A DNA stretch of 64,000 bases, taken from assembly GCF_000835495.1 (NCBI RefSeq), contig NW_015622544.1, forward strand, positions 1,888,855-1,952,854, in the 5' to 3' direction. This document shows, in pieces, positions 1 through 11,354 of the stretch (positions are counted from its first letter, which is position 1; every line of letters begins with the position of its first letter). Origin of the DNA: Cladophialophora immunda. Its lineage: Eukaryota > Ascomycota > Eurotiomycetes > Chaetothyriales > Herpotrichiellaceae. The notes under the pieces were generated by a model. It saw only the letters and a program-made list of their open reading frames with translations. It had not been told where the DNA came from and did no database searches. A program made the position numbers and the translations under genes.

Positions 1-2070
1 CAGGCAATGTTTGTCCCTTCCTGATGATTACCCGTAACCACTTGAGATGCAGTTAGTCTGATGTTCCACCTCTAGTGCAGTAAGAGAGCTCATTGGCACG
101 TCCAAGACGCTACCCATTCTGCCAGGTCGGGAGTGAAATAATCGATGCATTGCCACTGACTGTCCATTATGCGGCAGCTGATTGATAAAAGTGGAAGAAT
201 AGCTATTGAAGTGGATGCATCTGAGATATTCCGCACCATCATCTGTCTGGCTCCGTGTTTGCGAGACAGACAACTGCTGATTCTCAATCCGCTCTCTGTT
301 CAGCCTCTCCACCTGGCATGCTCTACCCAGCTCCTGAGGAGGAGTAGAGTAATTTCCCGGGCACGGCGAGGCAAAGACGGAGTTGACGCCCTTTGCGCCT
401 CCATCAGGTAGCATATGGCTGGATGTGACCTAAAGCATAACAGCTCCACAATTGAAGGTGCATGCAGAATGTCAAAGTGAGCGTCACACGCCTATTCCTC
501 CTCTACCCTTACTGTTTCGCTCGGAGAGAAGCTTAATTGCCGGAACTCTGAGTGATAGTGCATGCAGAAGTTGGATGCGGCTCGGTCAGCAGCGAAAAGC
601 CTTCATTTCAAGGGTTTAAATCCAACACGTACTCGAAGCTGGTAGCCATTGAAAGCGTCAAAAGAAGACTTCGACCGTAGAAGTAACTCGATTCAAGCGT
701 GCTCCTAGATGTCATCAGTCAACCACAGGATCAGCCATTCTGGAGAGACACTGGTCGGGGACAATGTCGGGTTCATCCATGAACCCCCTATTGGAGTAAT
801 TTTCCCTCGGACGTTTTTCTGGAGAGGAAGGAGATGATTAGACACTGAGATGCGCGTTCTGTCTGTGCCGATCGTGATGACGAGCGGGAATTAATATCCT
901 CGCATGTATGGCTCGTGGTTGGTCAGAACTTCAGCTGCATGGCAACGTTCGTGATAAGTCTTTCAAGCCCAAGTCTGTAGGTTTTCCCAATGCGTCCCTT
1001 TGCCGACAGCGGGAAGACGTTGGGGATTGTCTCTTTGCCGACTCAGGCTAGACTGGGCGTTTCTTGTCCTGACTCCTGAGCATCGCTATTTCGTTCGATA
1101 CAAGCGAGAATGAGTGTGAGTGACCTGACTTGAGATGATTGAGGTTGCAGCTCTGAGGCATACCACCCCTATCACAGTTAATCGAGGTGTCAAGGTAGTC
1201 CGCCTCTTGAAACAGACCCGCAACTGAAGGGATATGGGTAGTGGTAGGAGAGAGCCGTTATCTTCTTTTTCCCACTGCCTGCAATTGATATCAAACGCGA
1301 TCGGCTGGATCTACCGGGGACCGAATCTGATCGTCAGGAGCTATTGAGAGGCGAGACAGGTAGCGGGCAAGAAATACTCCGTAATCCGGACGACTTTGTA
1401 TGGACAGGGATTGTACCTGGCAGCAGAAGATATCGGAAATTATATTTGCTGAGCTGAACACGCTCAGGCCGGTGGGACGCAACTTGGGGGCGTTGCGAGG
1501 GCTTGGCTAGGCTGCGGCTCCTCTGGGGGGCTTTAGGCTGGTTCAGGCTGCTCTAGGCACATCACGGGCACAACAGGGCCCCCAAGGCCCAGCAAATGGA
1601 CGCCTAGTTAAGCCCCTGCGGTGCCTGTAGCCACCGGAAGAGCCACCCCGTGGCCACTGGCCATCCAGTAGGGAATGATTGACGCACGTCAGCCACCATG
1701 AGGGGACAAGCTGCAGCCATTTTGGACTTTTCCGTTGCGCGTCCACCTGCGTCTCCCCTTTTTTCCCATTCAATCGTCTCGTCCCTTTTTCCCACGGCCT
1801 CTAATCAAATTCTCAACATCCACCACCTGCCAAACGCGCATTTACTTCGGAATACGCCTTCGCCTTCTTTTCCTTTCCATATTCTCGGACCTTAATATCA
1901 AACGTTTCCATCCCTGCCTTTGTTCTGACTTCTTCACGTCTCTTGGGCTACTCTATTTGCAAACCCTACGCTCCGTCCGACCTCTCCGCAAAGCCACGTC
2001 ATTGTTTGTCCCAAATCTCCCTGAGAGCCTCCTCAACCTTGACGGTCAGGACACATACACCAGAAAAGAG
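1..2070. other. Intergenic region and promoter/5' leader of the GDP-mannose transporter
   Basis: No convincing gene is visible. Open frames here, including a 128-codon one on the minus strand near the left edge, have no recognisable motif and no splice-linked continuation. Around 1498-1558 there is a degenerate GGCT-rich stretch. From about 1740 to 2060 the plus strand is C/T-rich, as is common in fungal promoters and 5' leaders, and leads into the transporter start codon. Confidence 0.6.
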
Positions 2071-3403
2071 ATGGCCGAAGAAGAGAAGAAGCGGTTCCTC
2101 GAGGGCAACGAGATGGAACTCGGAGAGAAGCAGGGCAGGACCTTCAGTCACGCTCCTCAAGCCTCAATCCCAAGATATTCACCCCCTTCGTCGAACTGGC
2201 AGAACAATCCCATTCTTCCCGTTGTCAGCTATTGCGCCTCTTCTATCTTAATGACCGTGGCCAACAAGTACATTCTTTCGTTTCCTGACTACAACCTGAA
2301 TTTCTTTCTGTTGGCTGTTCAGGTACGTCGATCCACTCAACAACTGTCCTCTACACCTCCAGCTGACGTTCATTCTCTCCTAGTCAATTGTTTGCGTCCT
2401 GGCGATCCAATCCTGCAAAACTGCAGGCATCATTACCTATCGGGACTTCAAAGCAGACGAGGCCAAAAAATGTATGAGTTGAAACCAGATTTCGGTGTCG
2501 GTAAAATGTTGGATTTAACAAATTTCAGGGTTTCCAATCTCCCTCCTTCTGATCGGAATGATCTATACGAGCACTAAAGCCCTACGATACCTCTCAATCC
2601 CCGTTTACACGATCTTCAAGAACTTGACCATCATCCTGATCGCTTATGGTGAGGTGCTATGGTTTGGTGGCTCGGTTTCGTCGATGGCTCTTTTCTCCTT
2701 CGGCTTGATGGTCCTCAGCTCCGTCATTGCGGCATGGGCCGACATCAAGCACGCTCTAGAATCACACGGTTCTGCTTCAGCCGCTGCAACTGCACAATTG
2801 GCGACTTTGAATGCTGGGTATATCTGGATGTTCGCCAATTGTCTGTCGACTGCAGCCTACGTGTTGGGCATGCGCAAACGCATCAAGCTTACGAACTTCA
2901 AGGACTTTGACAGTGAGTTGACGCAAATATTCTGAGGCAGGAAGCATACTAATCACATACCTTCAGCAATGTTCTACAACAATCTCCTTACCATTCCCAT
3001 CCTTTTGGTCGCCTCCTTGGCCCTGGAAGACTGGTCCGCCGTTAACCTGACGAAGAATTTCCCGCTCGATGCAAGGAACGCAATCATTGGCGCCATGATC
3101 TTCACCGGCCTGTCCTCGATTTTCATTTCATACACGTCGGCGTGGTGTGTGCGGGCCACATCCTCAACCACGTACTCTATGGTTGGGGCGCTGAACAAAC
3201 TTCCCATTGCCGTATCGGGCCTCATCTTTTTTGACGCCCCCGTTACCATCCCCAGTGTCTCGGCTATCACTGTCGGGTTTGTCAGCGGCATCGTCTATGC
3301 GCTTGCGAAGGTGCGAGAATCCTCGAAACCCAAGACGATACTTCCTACGACGAATACCATGAGCGCCAGCAGCCAGAGTAACCGAGATAGCCTGAAGGCA
3401 TGA
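2071..3403 (+). CDS. GDP-mannose transporter (Golgi nucleotide-sugar transporter, Vrg4/GmtA type)
   Basis: Four exons: 2071-2322, 2384-2471, 2529-2912 and 2967-3403, all GT-AG with the frame kept across each junction. The product is a multi-span protein of the drug/metabolite transporter superfamily. The family imports GDP-mannose into the Golgi lumen in exchange for GMP, for protein and lipid mannosylation. Visible family hallmarks are an FYNN motif at the start of exon 4 and [12 protein letters not shown] near the C-terminus, which contains the GALNK nucleotide-sugar binding motif. The short hydrophilic N-terminus begins MAEEEKKRF; this ATG was chosen because it is the first Met in frame that yields the usual family length of about 380 residues. 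The C-terminal tail is Ser-rich and polar. It is the leftmost gene I can support and converges on the KH-domain gene. It is essential or nearly so in fungi studied. Confidence 0.93.
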
Positions 3404-4941
3404 GTGCAGGAAGCGCGAGGTTGATGGCAGGAAGTTGTAGACTACTACTATTCTTCGATATGTTGACTTGGTTCGATGGCTTTGGACGAAGATCTTATGC
3501 ATTGCGAGGCGTTTCGATTTGGTGGCGGGCCGGCAATGGGCTCGAGGAATTTCTGAAACGTAAAGAGGTCATGTCGAAAGAAGAATCACTCGACACGAAA
3601 TGTCCCGTTCGGCTTCTGTACTTTACAAAACACCTAGAATTGTTAGAATATACTCCGTACGCTATTTCACTTCACCTCGGCGGCAGCAAGCGCAACGGTC
3701 AGCTTCGGGTTCATCGCGTGCGAGCATGACGGCCATCTATCTAGGTGGGTACTCGGGGAATTGAGCCTGCCACCCTGCTCTATGCCTTGAACAATGCAGG
3801 TCTCGAGACGCGCACTCGCCTCGCGTCATCGCTTCTGCTAGTCACGTGTAGCACATATTATGCAGGCCGCTTTAACGTCAACTTTCAACTACATGTACTA
3901 CATGCCCATGTACTGTGAGGATCTGAGGGTATCCCAACGTCTGAACGGGGCATATGTTCCCAGCAAATAGCGGTGTCGATTCTCTATCTTTGTATGGAAA
4001 CTGTGCCCAAGCCCTGGCCGAAGCACGACTAAAGTTAGTGCTGTGCATGGAGAAAGAAGAAAGGGGGACCAGGCGGCGAACAGCTGATCATAATGCAAGG
4101 GTGGATGATTGAGGAATGCCAATCCAAAAGATGGATCTCAGATTCGTTAAAGAAATGTGCTTCATAAGCTGTCTTGATATGCTGAATTCCTGGAGGTGAT
4201 GCCATTTCGTGCCCACTCTCCGATATGCCACTGTACTCAGTTTGCTTGAATCGAGCAGGCAGTACGGCGTTGTTGGGTCGTCGACGCGGACCAGACAGAA
4301 CAGCGGTGCTGGATGCATTTTGCACACATTGACTCCAACCGACTTTGAATGCTTGCAAAGTCCAACATCCAGAACTCGTTCTCTCCTTGCCAAGACTGAG
4401 AATGGTGCTAGGGCTTAGAATTCCTTGATCAAGCAGCATACCATGCGCGTTCGGACCGAGCGACCTGGTATATGAGACTGTAGAAAAAGCAGCTTGGTGC
4501 ACTCACATGCAGCCGTTGACTTGTCGAGGTCGACCAAATCAAACTCAGCAAGAATGAGTCGAACCATCTCATCATATAGCAGGCTCACTACGCTGAGCAC
4601 AGCGGCTGACTGGATGTCACGACTACGCCAAGTAGAGTCAGCTGCTAGAAACGCACGAGGAAACCTTGCAAATGGAATTATGGGATCTGGTCCCTATTGA
4701 CCGATCAGCTCTCTCGAATTTATGCCCTTTTGTGATACTTTGCCTGTCCAACGTGCAAGTTGGCCCGTCCTGTGCGTTTGAAATACAAACCGCGATCCCG
4801 CCGGCAGAATATTGCTATACTCATGTCGAAAGAAAGAAGGGTCAAGTGACAAAGATTGCGGAGAAGAAATGCGCATGTTGCCCTGAAATAGGTGTCGCAG
4901 TGCTTTATCTGACACCGTCAGCCTAATGAGACCATACATGC
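3404..4941. other. Intergenic region between convergent genes
   Basis: Mostly the 3' flanks of the transporter and the KH-domain gene. Minus-strand frames between about 4050 and 4690 are open for stretches but have no start, splice chain or complete domain. One short part looks like an eroded cytochrome P450 piece and is listed separately. Confidence 0.5.
4415..4690 (-). pseudogene. Possible relic of a cytochrome P450 C-terminal segment
   Basis: A minus-strand open stretch contains LLYDEMVRLILA followed by FDLVDLDKS. This resembles the helix-L region that follows the heme cysteine in fungal P450s, where Y-(D/E)-E-M-R-L-I-L-A and a following FDLEL are common. The heme-binding FxxGxRxCxG motif that should precede it is not recognisable, the frame is closed upstream by TAG, and no exon chain could be built. 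I read it as a relic at best; chance resemblance is a real alternative. Confidence 0.25.
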
Positions 4942-6842
4942 TCATAAACCTGGAGGCGGGGGCACCGCCGAATAGCCACTAGATGGAGGTGGTGGAGGTG
5001 GTGCAGCACCGCCATCCGCCGGAGGAGGCGGTGGATTCGAATCTGCTGGTGGCGGTGGAGGTGGCGACTGTTGTTGATGAGCAGCAGCCTGTTGCTGGTA
5101 GTATTGATAATAGGCAACGTAGTTCTGATAGCCGCCGTATGCAGCATAAGGATCGCCTCCGGGCTGATTTGCATAGTACTGAGCGTATTGGGCGGCGTAG
5201 TCTGTTGGTGAAGAAGCGGTTCCAGGTGCAGGAGTTGTCGATGCCCCGGAGTAGGGAGAGTTGTAGTTGTTGTTGTTGTTGCCATGCGAGTAGCTGTTGT
5301 CGCGACCGCGGTCTCTTCCGTGTCCGCCATAAGAACTGCGATTTGCATCAGCTCCATAACCATCAGTGTACGACTCCATTCTCGGCGGTGGTGGGTTCGC
5401 TTTGAAGTGCTCAAAGTTGACGCGAACGTTAGCAAGCAGATCTTCACACAGTTCTTTGGCCTTCTGAACCTGGGCGGGTTGAGGTCCGGCGACATGGAGA
5501 TACATTGGCTCATCCGACTCCTGTCCGGTGCTGTGTTCCATGAAGCCAGACCCGCGGCCCTTGATCTGGACTCGACATCCGGTCTCCTGTTGGATGTGTT
5601 TGACGTATGCGCCGCCTTGACCCACAACCTGGGCGCGCAGGTTGAAGCCCGGGATGTTTTCCATGTCGATGGGGATCCGCTCTTCCGGCCATTTTCTCTG
5701 ATCACAAGTGAGTTAGAGGAATCATACAGTGTATTTGTCTCACTTACCCTGCCAAATTCATCCCGTTCGAATTGCTCTGGCTCCCTTCGGCGGAAACGTC
5801 TTTCATCAACGAGGTTGGGCAGTTCTTGCTTCATCAGCTCCTCGATTTTTGCAATCGCCTTCTCAAGCCCGGCCTTGGTGGTGCTAGTGACGTGCAAATA
5901 CAACGGTGGATTCTGTGACTCATTAGTCAACAGGTTGTGTGTGAAAGTACCGCTTACTTACAACTGCCGTAGCCATGGATTTGTCCGGATAGTAGGAACC
6001 GCGGGTTGTGACATCTTCAGAATACAGGTAAGTCTTGTGCAAAACAACAAAGATCTGCCGGGGGAAGCATACCAGCTCCTGTCTCGTCTTTGATCTAAAA
6101 GGCAAGCAAACGATGTCAGCAAGTTATCCAGACTCATTTCGATTAGAGATGTTCTTCGACAAGTGAACTAGTAGTCGTCGACACAAGACGGGATTCGTTG
6201 GCTGAGGACAGCTCCGTTGTTGGCGCTGGGCCAAAGTGTAACAATGCGATCCAGGTCAGGTGGGGGAGGGGAATTTACCATCTTCTGCGTGGATCCTTTG
6301 GTCAAAGTGTAGCGATTGCGCAAGTCGTTGACCTCAATGTCCTTGATATAGTCACCGTCCGCAATGTAGATCTCACCGTCGACTTTGGCTGCGCTGTGAC
6401 CGGAGGAAGGCGTCGCAGGAGTAGGGGCAGGAGTGGGTGTCGACGACTGAGGACACAGTAAGCGCGTGCACATCTCAAGACACGCTGGGACATCTTACCG
6501 ATCGGACTGGAGGGACGTCGACATGCTGGATGCCTTTGCGGGCTTGCAACTCGGCATTGATCTTCGCAGCGGCCGCAGCTGAGTTGAGGGTTAGCAACGC
6601 GCCAGGGAATCCATCCAGAGAAATGGCGACGTACCTGCGGCCGCAGCTGGATCCAGAGGGGTGCTGCGCTTCTCACTAGCCGCGGGACTCTGGCTGGCCT
6701 TTGCGAGCGGACTGCGACTTCTCCTGGATTCGCTGTGCCGGGAGGAAGGAGATCGGGAGCGCCTGTCGAAGCGGGAGGGCTTTCGTGGCTCGGGTTCCGT
6801 CTGGTCGAAGCGTGACCGCTTGCGAGGCGCTTCGTCTGCCAT
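4942..6842 (-). CDS. KH-domain RNA-binding protein, KHDC4/RIK type
   Basis: Seven exons on the minus strand: 6842-6635, 6578-6499, 6446-6279, 6094-6073, 6014-5962, 5912-5748 and 5697-4942, including a 22-nt exon; the spliced frame gives 483 residues. The N-terminus is an Arg/Ser-rich, RS-like segment (MADEAPRKRSRF), as in splicing-associated proteins. A first KH-like unit carries RYTLTKGSTQKMIKDETGAD, reading across an exon junction. A second KH domain has IPGFNLRAQVVGQGG with the GxxG loop as GQGG. The C-terminus is low complexity: Asn-rich, then Tyr/Gln-rich, then several polyproline blocks ending PPPPGL. Human KHDC4 (BLOM7) and plant RIK share this order and take part in pre-mRNA splicing; the same role here is inferred. 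It lies tail-to-tail with the GDP-mannose transporter. Exon joins were made by frame and family expectation, so the smallest exons deserve transcript support. Confidence 0.85.
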
Positions 6843-7147
6843 GGCGGAGAGGCGCGTGAGATGGGGGGTCTCGTTGCAACAACGCTGTGAAGCCGACGTA
6901 TGTAGTTCACGGGTAGGGGAGCGGGAGGAAGTGAAGGAAGAGAAAAGAAAGTGGAAATGGGGCCGGCGTGGCTCGAGTTTGCGGAGAAAGTGGATGGGGA
7001 CCGTGCCAGCAGCTGCAATTCTTTCGCCAGTCGTGGCGCCGGGCGGGCGCCTTGGCACAACGCGGCTGCTGCTCTACAAACAGACATTGAATACTCCAGC
7101 CAACTACGAGGTACATGCTCTCATGGTCATATCTTCAGACGGTGGTG
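6843..7147. other. Spacer between the KH-domain gene and the BMT5-like gene
   Basis: About 300 bp between two genes on the minus strand, so it holds the promoter of the KH-domain gene and the 3' flank of the methyltransferase. No separate gene is visible. Confidence 0.6.
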
Positions 7148-8360
7148 TCAGTCGCTGTCATCCTCTTCATCCCCCTGCTTCCGCCTCTTCTTCCGTCTCT
7201 GAGACACTGCATCCCCTTCCTGTGCATTCTGGTCCTCCAGCACATAGCAGCGTGCATCGCGCTCCTCTCCTCTCCACGCGCCCTTCCTCTTCCCTTCGTC
7301 GCTCCTGTCCTTGCCAGTGGTGATGTCCCCAACAGTCCTCGCATGACGGTACCCGGGATAGGCAGACCACGGGAACTTGAAGCTCTCTACCACCTTCAGG
7401 CCACAGTGACGGGCCAAATCCCGGATATTCCACAACGTGTAAGGTTCACCTTCAAACAGGGTGACAAGAATCTGGCCATTCACAGCGCCAGGGTCAGAAC
7501 TCTCTGATGTCTCTGAGGTATCATTGTAATCACCCATTTCATCCTCCGTTGCCAGTAGTCGTATCGCTGCCGGGCGGTTTCGAGAGGAGAGCAACGACTT
7601 GGCCGACTGGAAAAATCCTACCAGCAGTTTTTGGTTGTACCTAACCTGCCTGTTGACATCTGTACTTAGACCCCCGACATGTGGGAAGTTGAAGACAATC
7701 TTCGTGAATGGAGCGTACGGCCTCAGGGCCTTCTTGTGCGCCGAAGAAAGCTTGGTTGCATCAATTCCGTAGAGGATGTAGACATTGCCATCGCCTAGGG
7801 GTCTGTCTGAGTCATCGACTTGGTCGTGAATGGGGGAATTGGGCGGCGACGGAGAAAACCCTTTCCATTCGTCCTTTTTGTCGTCTGTGCTCTCGTCGCC
7901 TTCATTTGTCTCCTGTCGTAAAGGGGGGACACTATTACCGCGAGTAGACGACTGGAGCTGTGCTGTAGTTTTCTGGACCTCTGGGTACTTGCTCTGGAGC
8001 ACCTCTGTCGAATCGTAGCAGGTGGCTACGATCTGGTGCACTTTGTGCTGCAGTTTCAACGACAGCGAGAACGAAAAGTCTCCTAGCACCTCATGAGCAG
8101 TCACTCCCTCGAGTCAAGGTGTCTATCGGGTTGGACGCTCTCAGCTCACCTTCACCGACAAGGAGCACATTGTCATGCCTGGTAAAAGGCACCTTCACCC
8201 GTGCCTTTGGCGGAACATGTTGGCCTCCTCCGCCAGGTGGCGCTGCAACTTTGGCGGGACGCTGCTGCACCGGTTGCTGATGGCTGTGCTGCCTTCTGAC
8301 CACGGTCGATTTGCCGAATTTTGAATGGTGCTTGCGGCCTTGACGCTGGACCTTGCCCAT
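7148..8360 (-). CDS. 25S rRNA uridine-N3 methyltransferase-like protein (BMT5 / DUF2431 family)
   Basis: Two exons: 8360-8150 and 8082-7148, joined by a 67-nt intron inside the SAM-binding motif to read LLVGEGDFSFS; 381 residues. The start MGKVQRQGRKHHSKFG is basic, as expected of a nucleolar protein. The motif NFPHVGG followed by NRQVRYNQKLL and a late GEPYTLWNIRDLAR segment match the BMT5 family, whose yeast member methylates a uridine in 25S rRNA. A low-complexity acidic stretch around residues 95-145 interrupts the Rossmann-like fold, and the C-terminus is a Lys/Arg-rich stretch followed by EEDDSD. A role in large-subunit rRNA modification follows from the family; the target base here is inferred. 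Confidence 0.88.
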
Positions 8361-8655
8361 CTACTCCCCGTGGCGACGCTATCGAATGATCGCTGTGCAC
8401 AATTGAGGGGCGGAGGATTTTGTTGGGGGGGTATTCATACGTCGAAGGGTTAGAGAACCTACTTAGTTCTCACTCCGCTTCTGGCTAAGGTGATACATAC
8501 GCGCTCTATGGTCAACCCTACCTAGGCGCACGAGTTAGAGCGGCTTAGGTTGTGAAGTCGTGGCCAGGAAATCCGTCTCCGGTTTAGGCGGGCCGGCCGC
8601 TTCGGGTATGGTCGCGGGCTGAGCGCGCCGCCGCTTTTAACGGCTATAAAGAACC

Positions 8656-9590
8656 TCATGTCCCACCCTCGTCCCTCTCCCCGATATAAGCTCTGAATTG
8701 CGACGTGATGACAGCTAGCTCTTCTGCATGCGAGCTGGACGATGCCCAGTCCTTCAATTCGAGCACCTGTTCCAAGTCTCGTTTCATAGTCTCAGCTTTC
8801 GTTGTTCCGTTCAGGACGTTGACGTTCTCGAGCTTCTCTATGAGGTAGTACAACGCCACAGCCCTCTCCATGCCCGCCTCTGAAGCCAAAGAGCTCACAA
8901 AATCGCTTGAAAGGAGCTCTGGATTGGCAGTCAGAGTCGAAAAGGCCTGGTACACGATACCGTTCTGCACACAGAATTTTCGAACATCGACATCAGATTT
9001 GGTCCCAGAGTGAAAGGCGTTCTGGACCACGGAAGGTTTAATCTTTACGTGCTGGCAAAGTCCTTGAAGCTCCTGAAGCTGGACATTTGCGATCCCGAGA
9101 GATCACACGGTATGAGGGAGGCAGTCCTCGAACACGTTCCATACCGAAAGCGTGTCCTCCAGACGTTGAAATGGCGCGTGCAGTATCAGGCAGTCTATGA
9201 AGACCTGCGTCAGAGGCAGATGTTCTTCCGGTGCCAGATTGGACAATGACCCTATTATGGACGTTCGCACCTGCTCAGTGAGGCTCGAAGCAGGATCGTA
9301 CGGCACCTCTTGTCCGGCGCCTTGACCTGCAAGGCCAAGGAACTTGGTCTCTGGGATGGGGGCATTTAGAGATCAACAGCTTTATAACGCGACGTGGGCC
9401 ACTTACGGATGTACAGATCTTCCCTTTTCGCGCCGAACTTTGCCACGCATATTCTGATGCCCTTGCCGACCAGCTCTTCGCGATAGTGGCGAGGCTGGGC
9501 TGCGGTGTCAAAAGCGCGGAATCCGGCTTCGAAGGCATGTGCGACTAGGTCTGCTGTTTGGTCTCCTTTCCAGGCAGTGCCGTAGATCAT
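8656..9590 (-). pseudogene. Aldo-keto reductase interrupted by an in-frame TGA
   Basis: Exon 1 is 9590-9407 and exon 2 is 9350-8656. The start MIYGTAWKGD and the motif FRAFDTAAQPRHYREELVG are typical of fungal aldo-keto reductases. The Asp, Tyr (HYREE), Lys (QTKFLG) and His (LILHAPF) of the catalytic tetrad are all visible. Family members reduce carbonyls with NADPH. At 9105-9103 an in-frame TGA stands where the conserved Arg of the RSLGIANV motif belongs, and the same frame resumes directly after it with LGIANVQLQEL and continues to a normal end at 8656. Reading through would give about 292 residues, a usual family length. A CGA-to-TGA transition is the simplest explanation. Removing the stop as an intron would need either a 30-nt intron or a 57-nt one that also deletes the conserved motif, so I favour a pseudogene or a sequence error. 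Confidence 0.8.
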
Positions 9591-10727
9591 GGCCAGGAGA
9601 TCAGGATGTTATGAATCGCTCCATGAAGGTACGATTCGGGGGTGAGTTGGGGTCTTATGTGTGTCAGGTGATATGGTGCTGGACCAGGCCAAAGCGGGTA
9701 GGAACGGTATAGAGCGAATCAATAGACTAAGTTGACTATGATGGTCGGGCGTCAAGCCTGATAACTCAGGGTGCTATATATCTCGTACAAGACTGCGCCG
9801 TCCACTGGCTCTCCTTCCAAGTCTCTGTCGGGAACCAACCTATCCTGGCGGACGCCACCTTCACGGCGCTTGCGAAGGACAGTCGGAAGAACTTGCGGAC
9901 ATGCATCTTGGGGCTTCAATCAAGAACGCTTCTTACCTTAGGCAGACGGTTGTTGCCCCGTTCCGCCTGCTCGTGTTCAAAGAGACACGGATCACAGTGC
10001 CTCAAGGTTGACTAGCTTCTTGAGCCTGAGAAGTGAGGCGCCGAAACAGCGAACTTCGCAGCGTTGCCGATTTGCTTCTGCAGCTATCTTTTATCAACGC
10101 TTCAGAAAGGGCCCTTCTTTGCAGAAAAACATGCAGCATCCAGGCTATTATTAGATCTACAGGCGAACGCCGAGTCTCACTTTGCGAAAGCTTCTCGCGA
10201 CCTGGCCGAGCTATCTTCGTCCTCGAAGACTCTCATCACGAATCAGGCTGAGATGATGGATGGGTGGACGGGATCTTTGAGCCCCCAAACAACGAAGCCT
10301 TTGACCGATTCGTCAAAACACATCCCTTCCATTCAACTCTATCAACGCCACTTCGTCGACTTCTCTGCTGTGCTTCGCCCACCTGGAAACAAAGGACCGA
10401 CCCTGGCAGCCGTGCCCCTGGCAGCCGTGCCCAAGGCAGCCACGTGTGATTTGCGCTCCGCTTGTCAAAGTTCCAGGGCAAGGACGTAGAGTTCGTTGAG
10501 AAAATGTCAGATGAAGATGGCAGGAGAATTTTTTCGTCAGATACTTCTGATTCCGAGCTCTGACTGGAAGACACCTCGAACAGAGGGAATAGCAAAGTGT
10601 CAGGAAGCTCAAGCTCACAGCTGTGGTGGGGGCTTCGTAGTAATCTAGGCTACGTATCTTGGAGAGCGTATTCCGCAACCATTGGAACTAGTGAGAGCTC
10701 TGAGCGTCGCAGCAAGCAAAGCATGGA
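9591..10727. other. Unresolved region with a 15-bp tandem repeat
   Basis: No complete gene is recognised. A plus-strand frame between about 10040 and 10490 looks locally protein-like (for example LLLDLQANAESHFAKASRDL), but it has no start or splice chain that I can support and matches no family I know. At 10401-10443 there are two exact and one decayed copy of a 15-bp unit that would encode LAAVP repeats in that frame. A TATATA stretch near 9777 may belong to the aldo-keto reductase promoter. Confidence 0.4.
10401..10443. repeat. Short tandem repeat, 15-bp unit, two and a partial copies
   Basis: The unit CCCTGGCAGCCGTG occurs at 10401-10414 and 10416-10429 with a period of 15 bp, followed by a diverged third copy. 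The period is a multiple of three, so any overlapping reading frame would be kept open by expansion. Confidence 0.75.
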
Positions 10728-11354
10728 CTAAATCTGGGCGAGCCCACCGCTCACCTGAGCCGGTTGCCAGCAGAATGGCTGGCCGACCGGACTCCTCATG
10801 AACGTCTCTCCTGGCGCTGGCACGTCGCGAGCATACTTCCGGATTGTATGGTCGATGGTCCCATCCGCCTTGCCACTCCCAAAGTGAATCTTGTGCATCT
10901 CACCGTATCACGACGGGGACATGACGTTGCGCGCCTCTTTCTCGCGATTGCACTCCCAAGCGAAAGTGTCATTGCAGAAGTGCTCTAGGTCGTGGCAGGT
11001 ATTGTCGAATCCTTGGACGCACATCTTCAGCCCATCGCCGTTGACGGTAACGTCGAGGTAGAAGTTGCCGATGTTATTGAAGTATTTGCCCACATACTGC
11101 TCTAGAGGCTTGACTGGGGTAGTCTTATCCTGTTCTGCTTGAAGTTGCTGTCGAGTCGCTTCCATCTTTGCAAGTGTCGCTTCACGGCCCTCGGCAAGTG
11201 CGACGAAGTCGTTTGGTTCAGGAGCGCCGAGCACAGCCTCGAGTAGAAGGCCGCCGACCCAATCGGGGACATCTGAGAAAGGGATGGAATTCGCGAAGAC
11301 AGCAATAGCTGTGTGCGTTTCTGGGATGAGATGCACCGAGCTGAGTGCTCCTGG
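10728..11354 (-). pseudogene. C-terminal fragment of a beta-lactamase/penicillin-binding-type serine hydrolase, with an in-frame TGA
   Basis: Reading the minus strand from about 11354, PGALSSVHLIPE matches the region after the active-site cleft of fungal class-C beta-lactamase-like serine hydrolases. It continues with TAIAVFANSIPFSD and a conserved-looking C-terminal extension (KPLEQYVGKYFNNIGNF). A TGA at 10910-10908 interrupts the frame, yet the same frame resumes with YGEMHKIHFG and runs on to a TAG at 10730-10728. The N-terminal half with the catalytic SxxK and Tyr motifs is absent: upstream sequence loses frame and runs into the promoter of the divergent CmcJ/AsaB-type gene. Truncation plus a nonsense codon points to a dead gene. 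It belongs to a different subgroup from the intact hydrolase at 42-44 kb. Confidence 0.72.

Noticed and set aside
28..414. 128-codon minus-strand frame at the left edge
   Set aside because: No recognisable motif, no plausible splice continuation, and composition is not clearly coding.
4035..4502. 155-codon minus-strand frame
   Set aside because: Ser-rich without domain or splice partner; only the short P450-like piece next to it has any resemblance to a family.
4923..5930. 335-codon minus-strand frame overlapping the KH gene
   Set aside because: Out-of-frame reading of the repeat-rich KH-gene tail joined to one true exon; the in-frame spliced model explains the region.
9103..9160. Alternative 57-nt intron removing the TGA in the aldo-keto reductase
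   Set aside because: It would keep the frame but delete the conserved RSLGIANVQ-type segment that is still encoded right after the stop.
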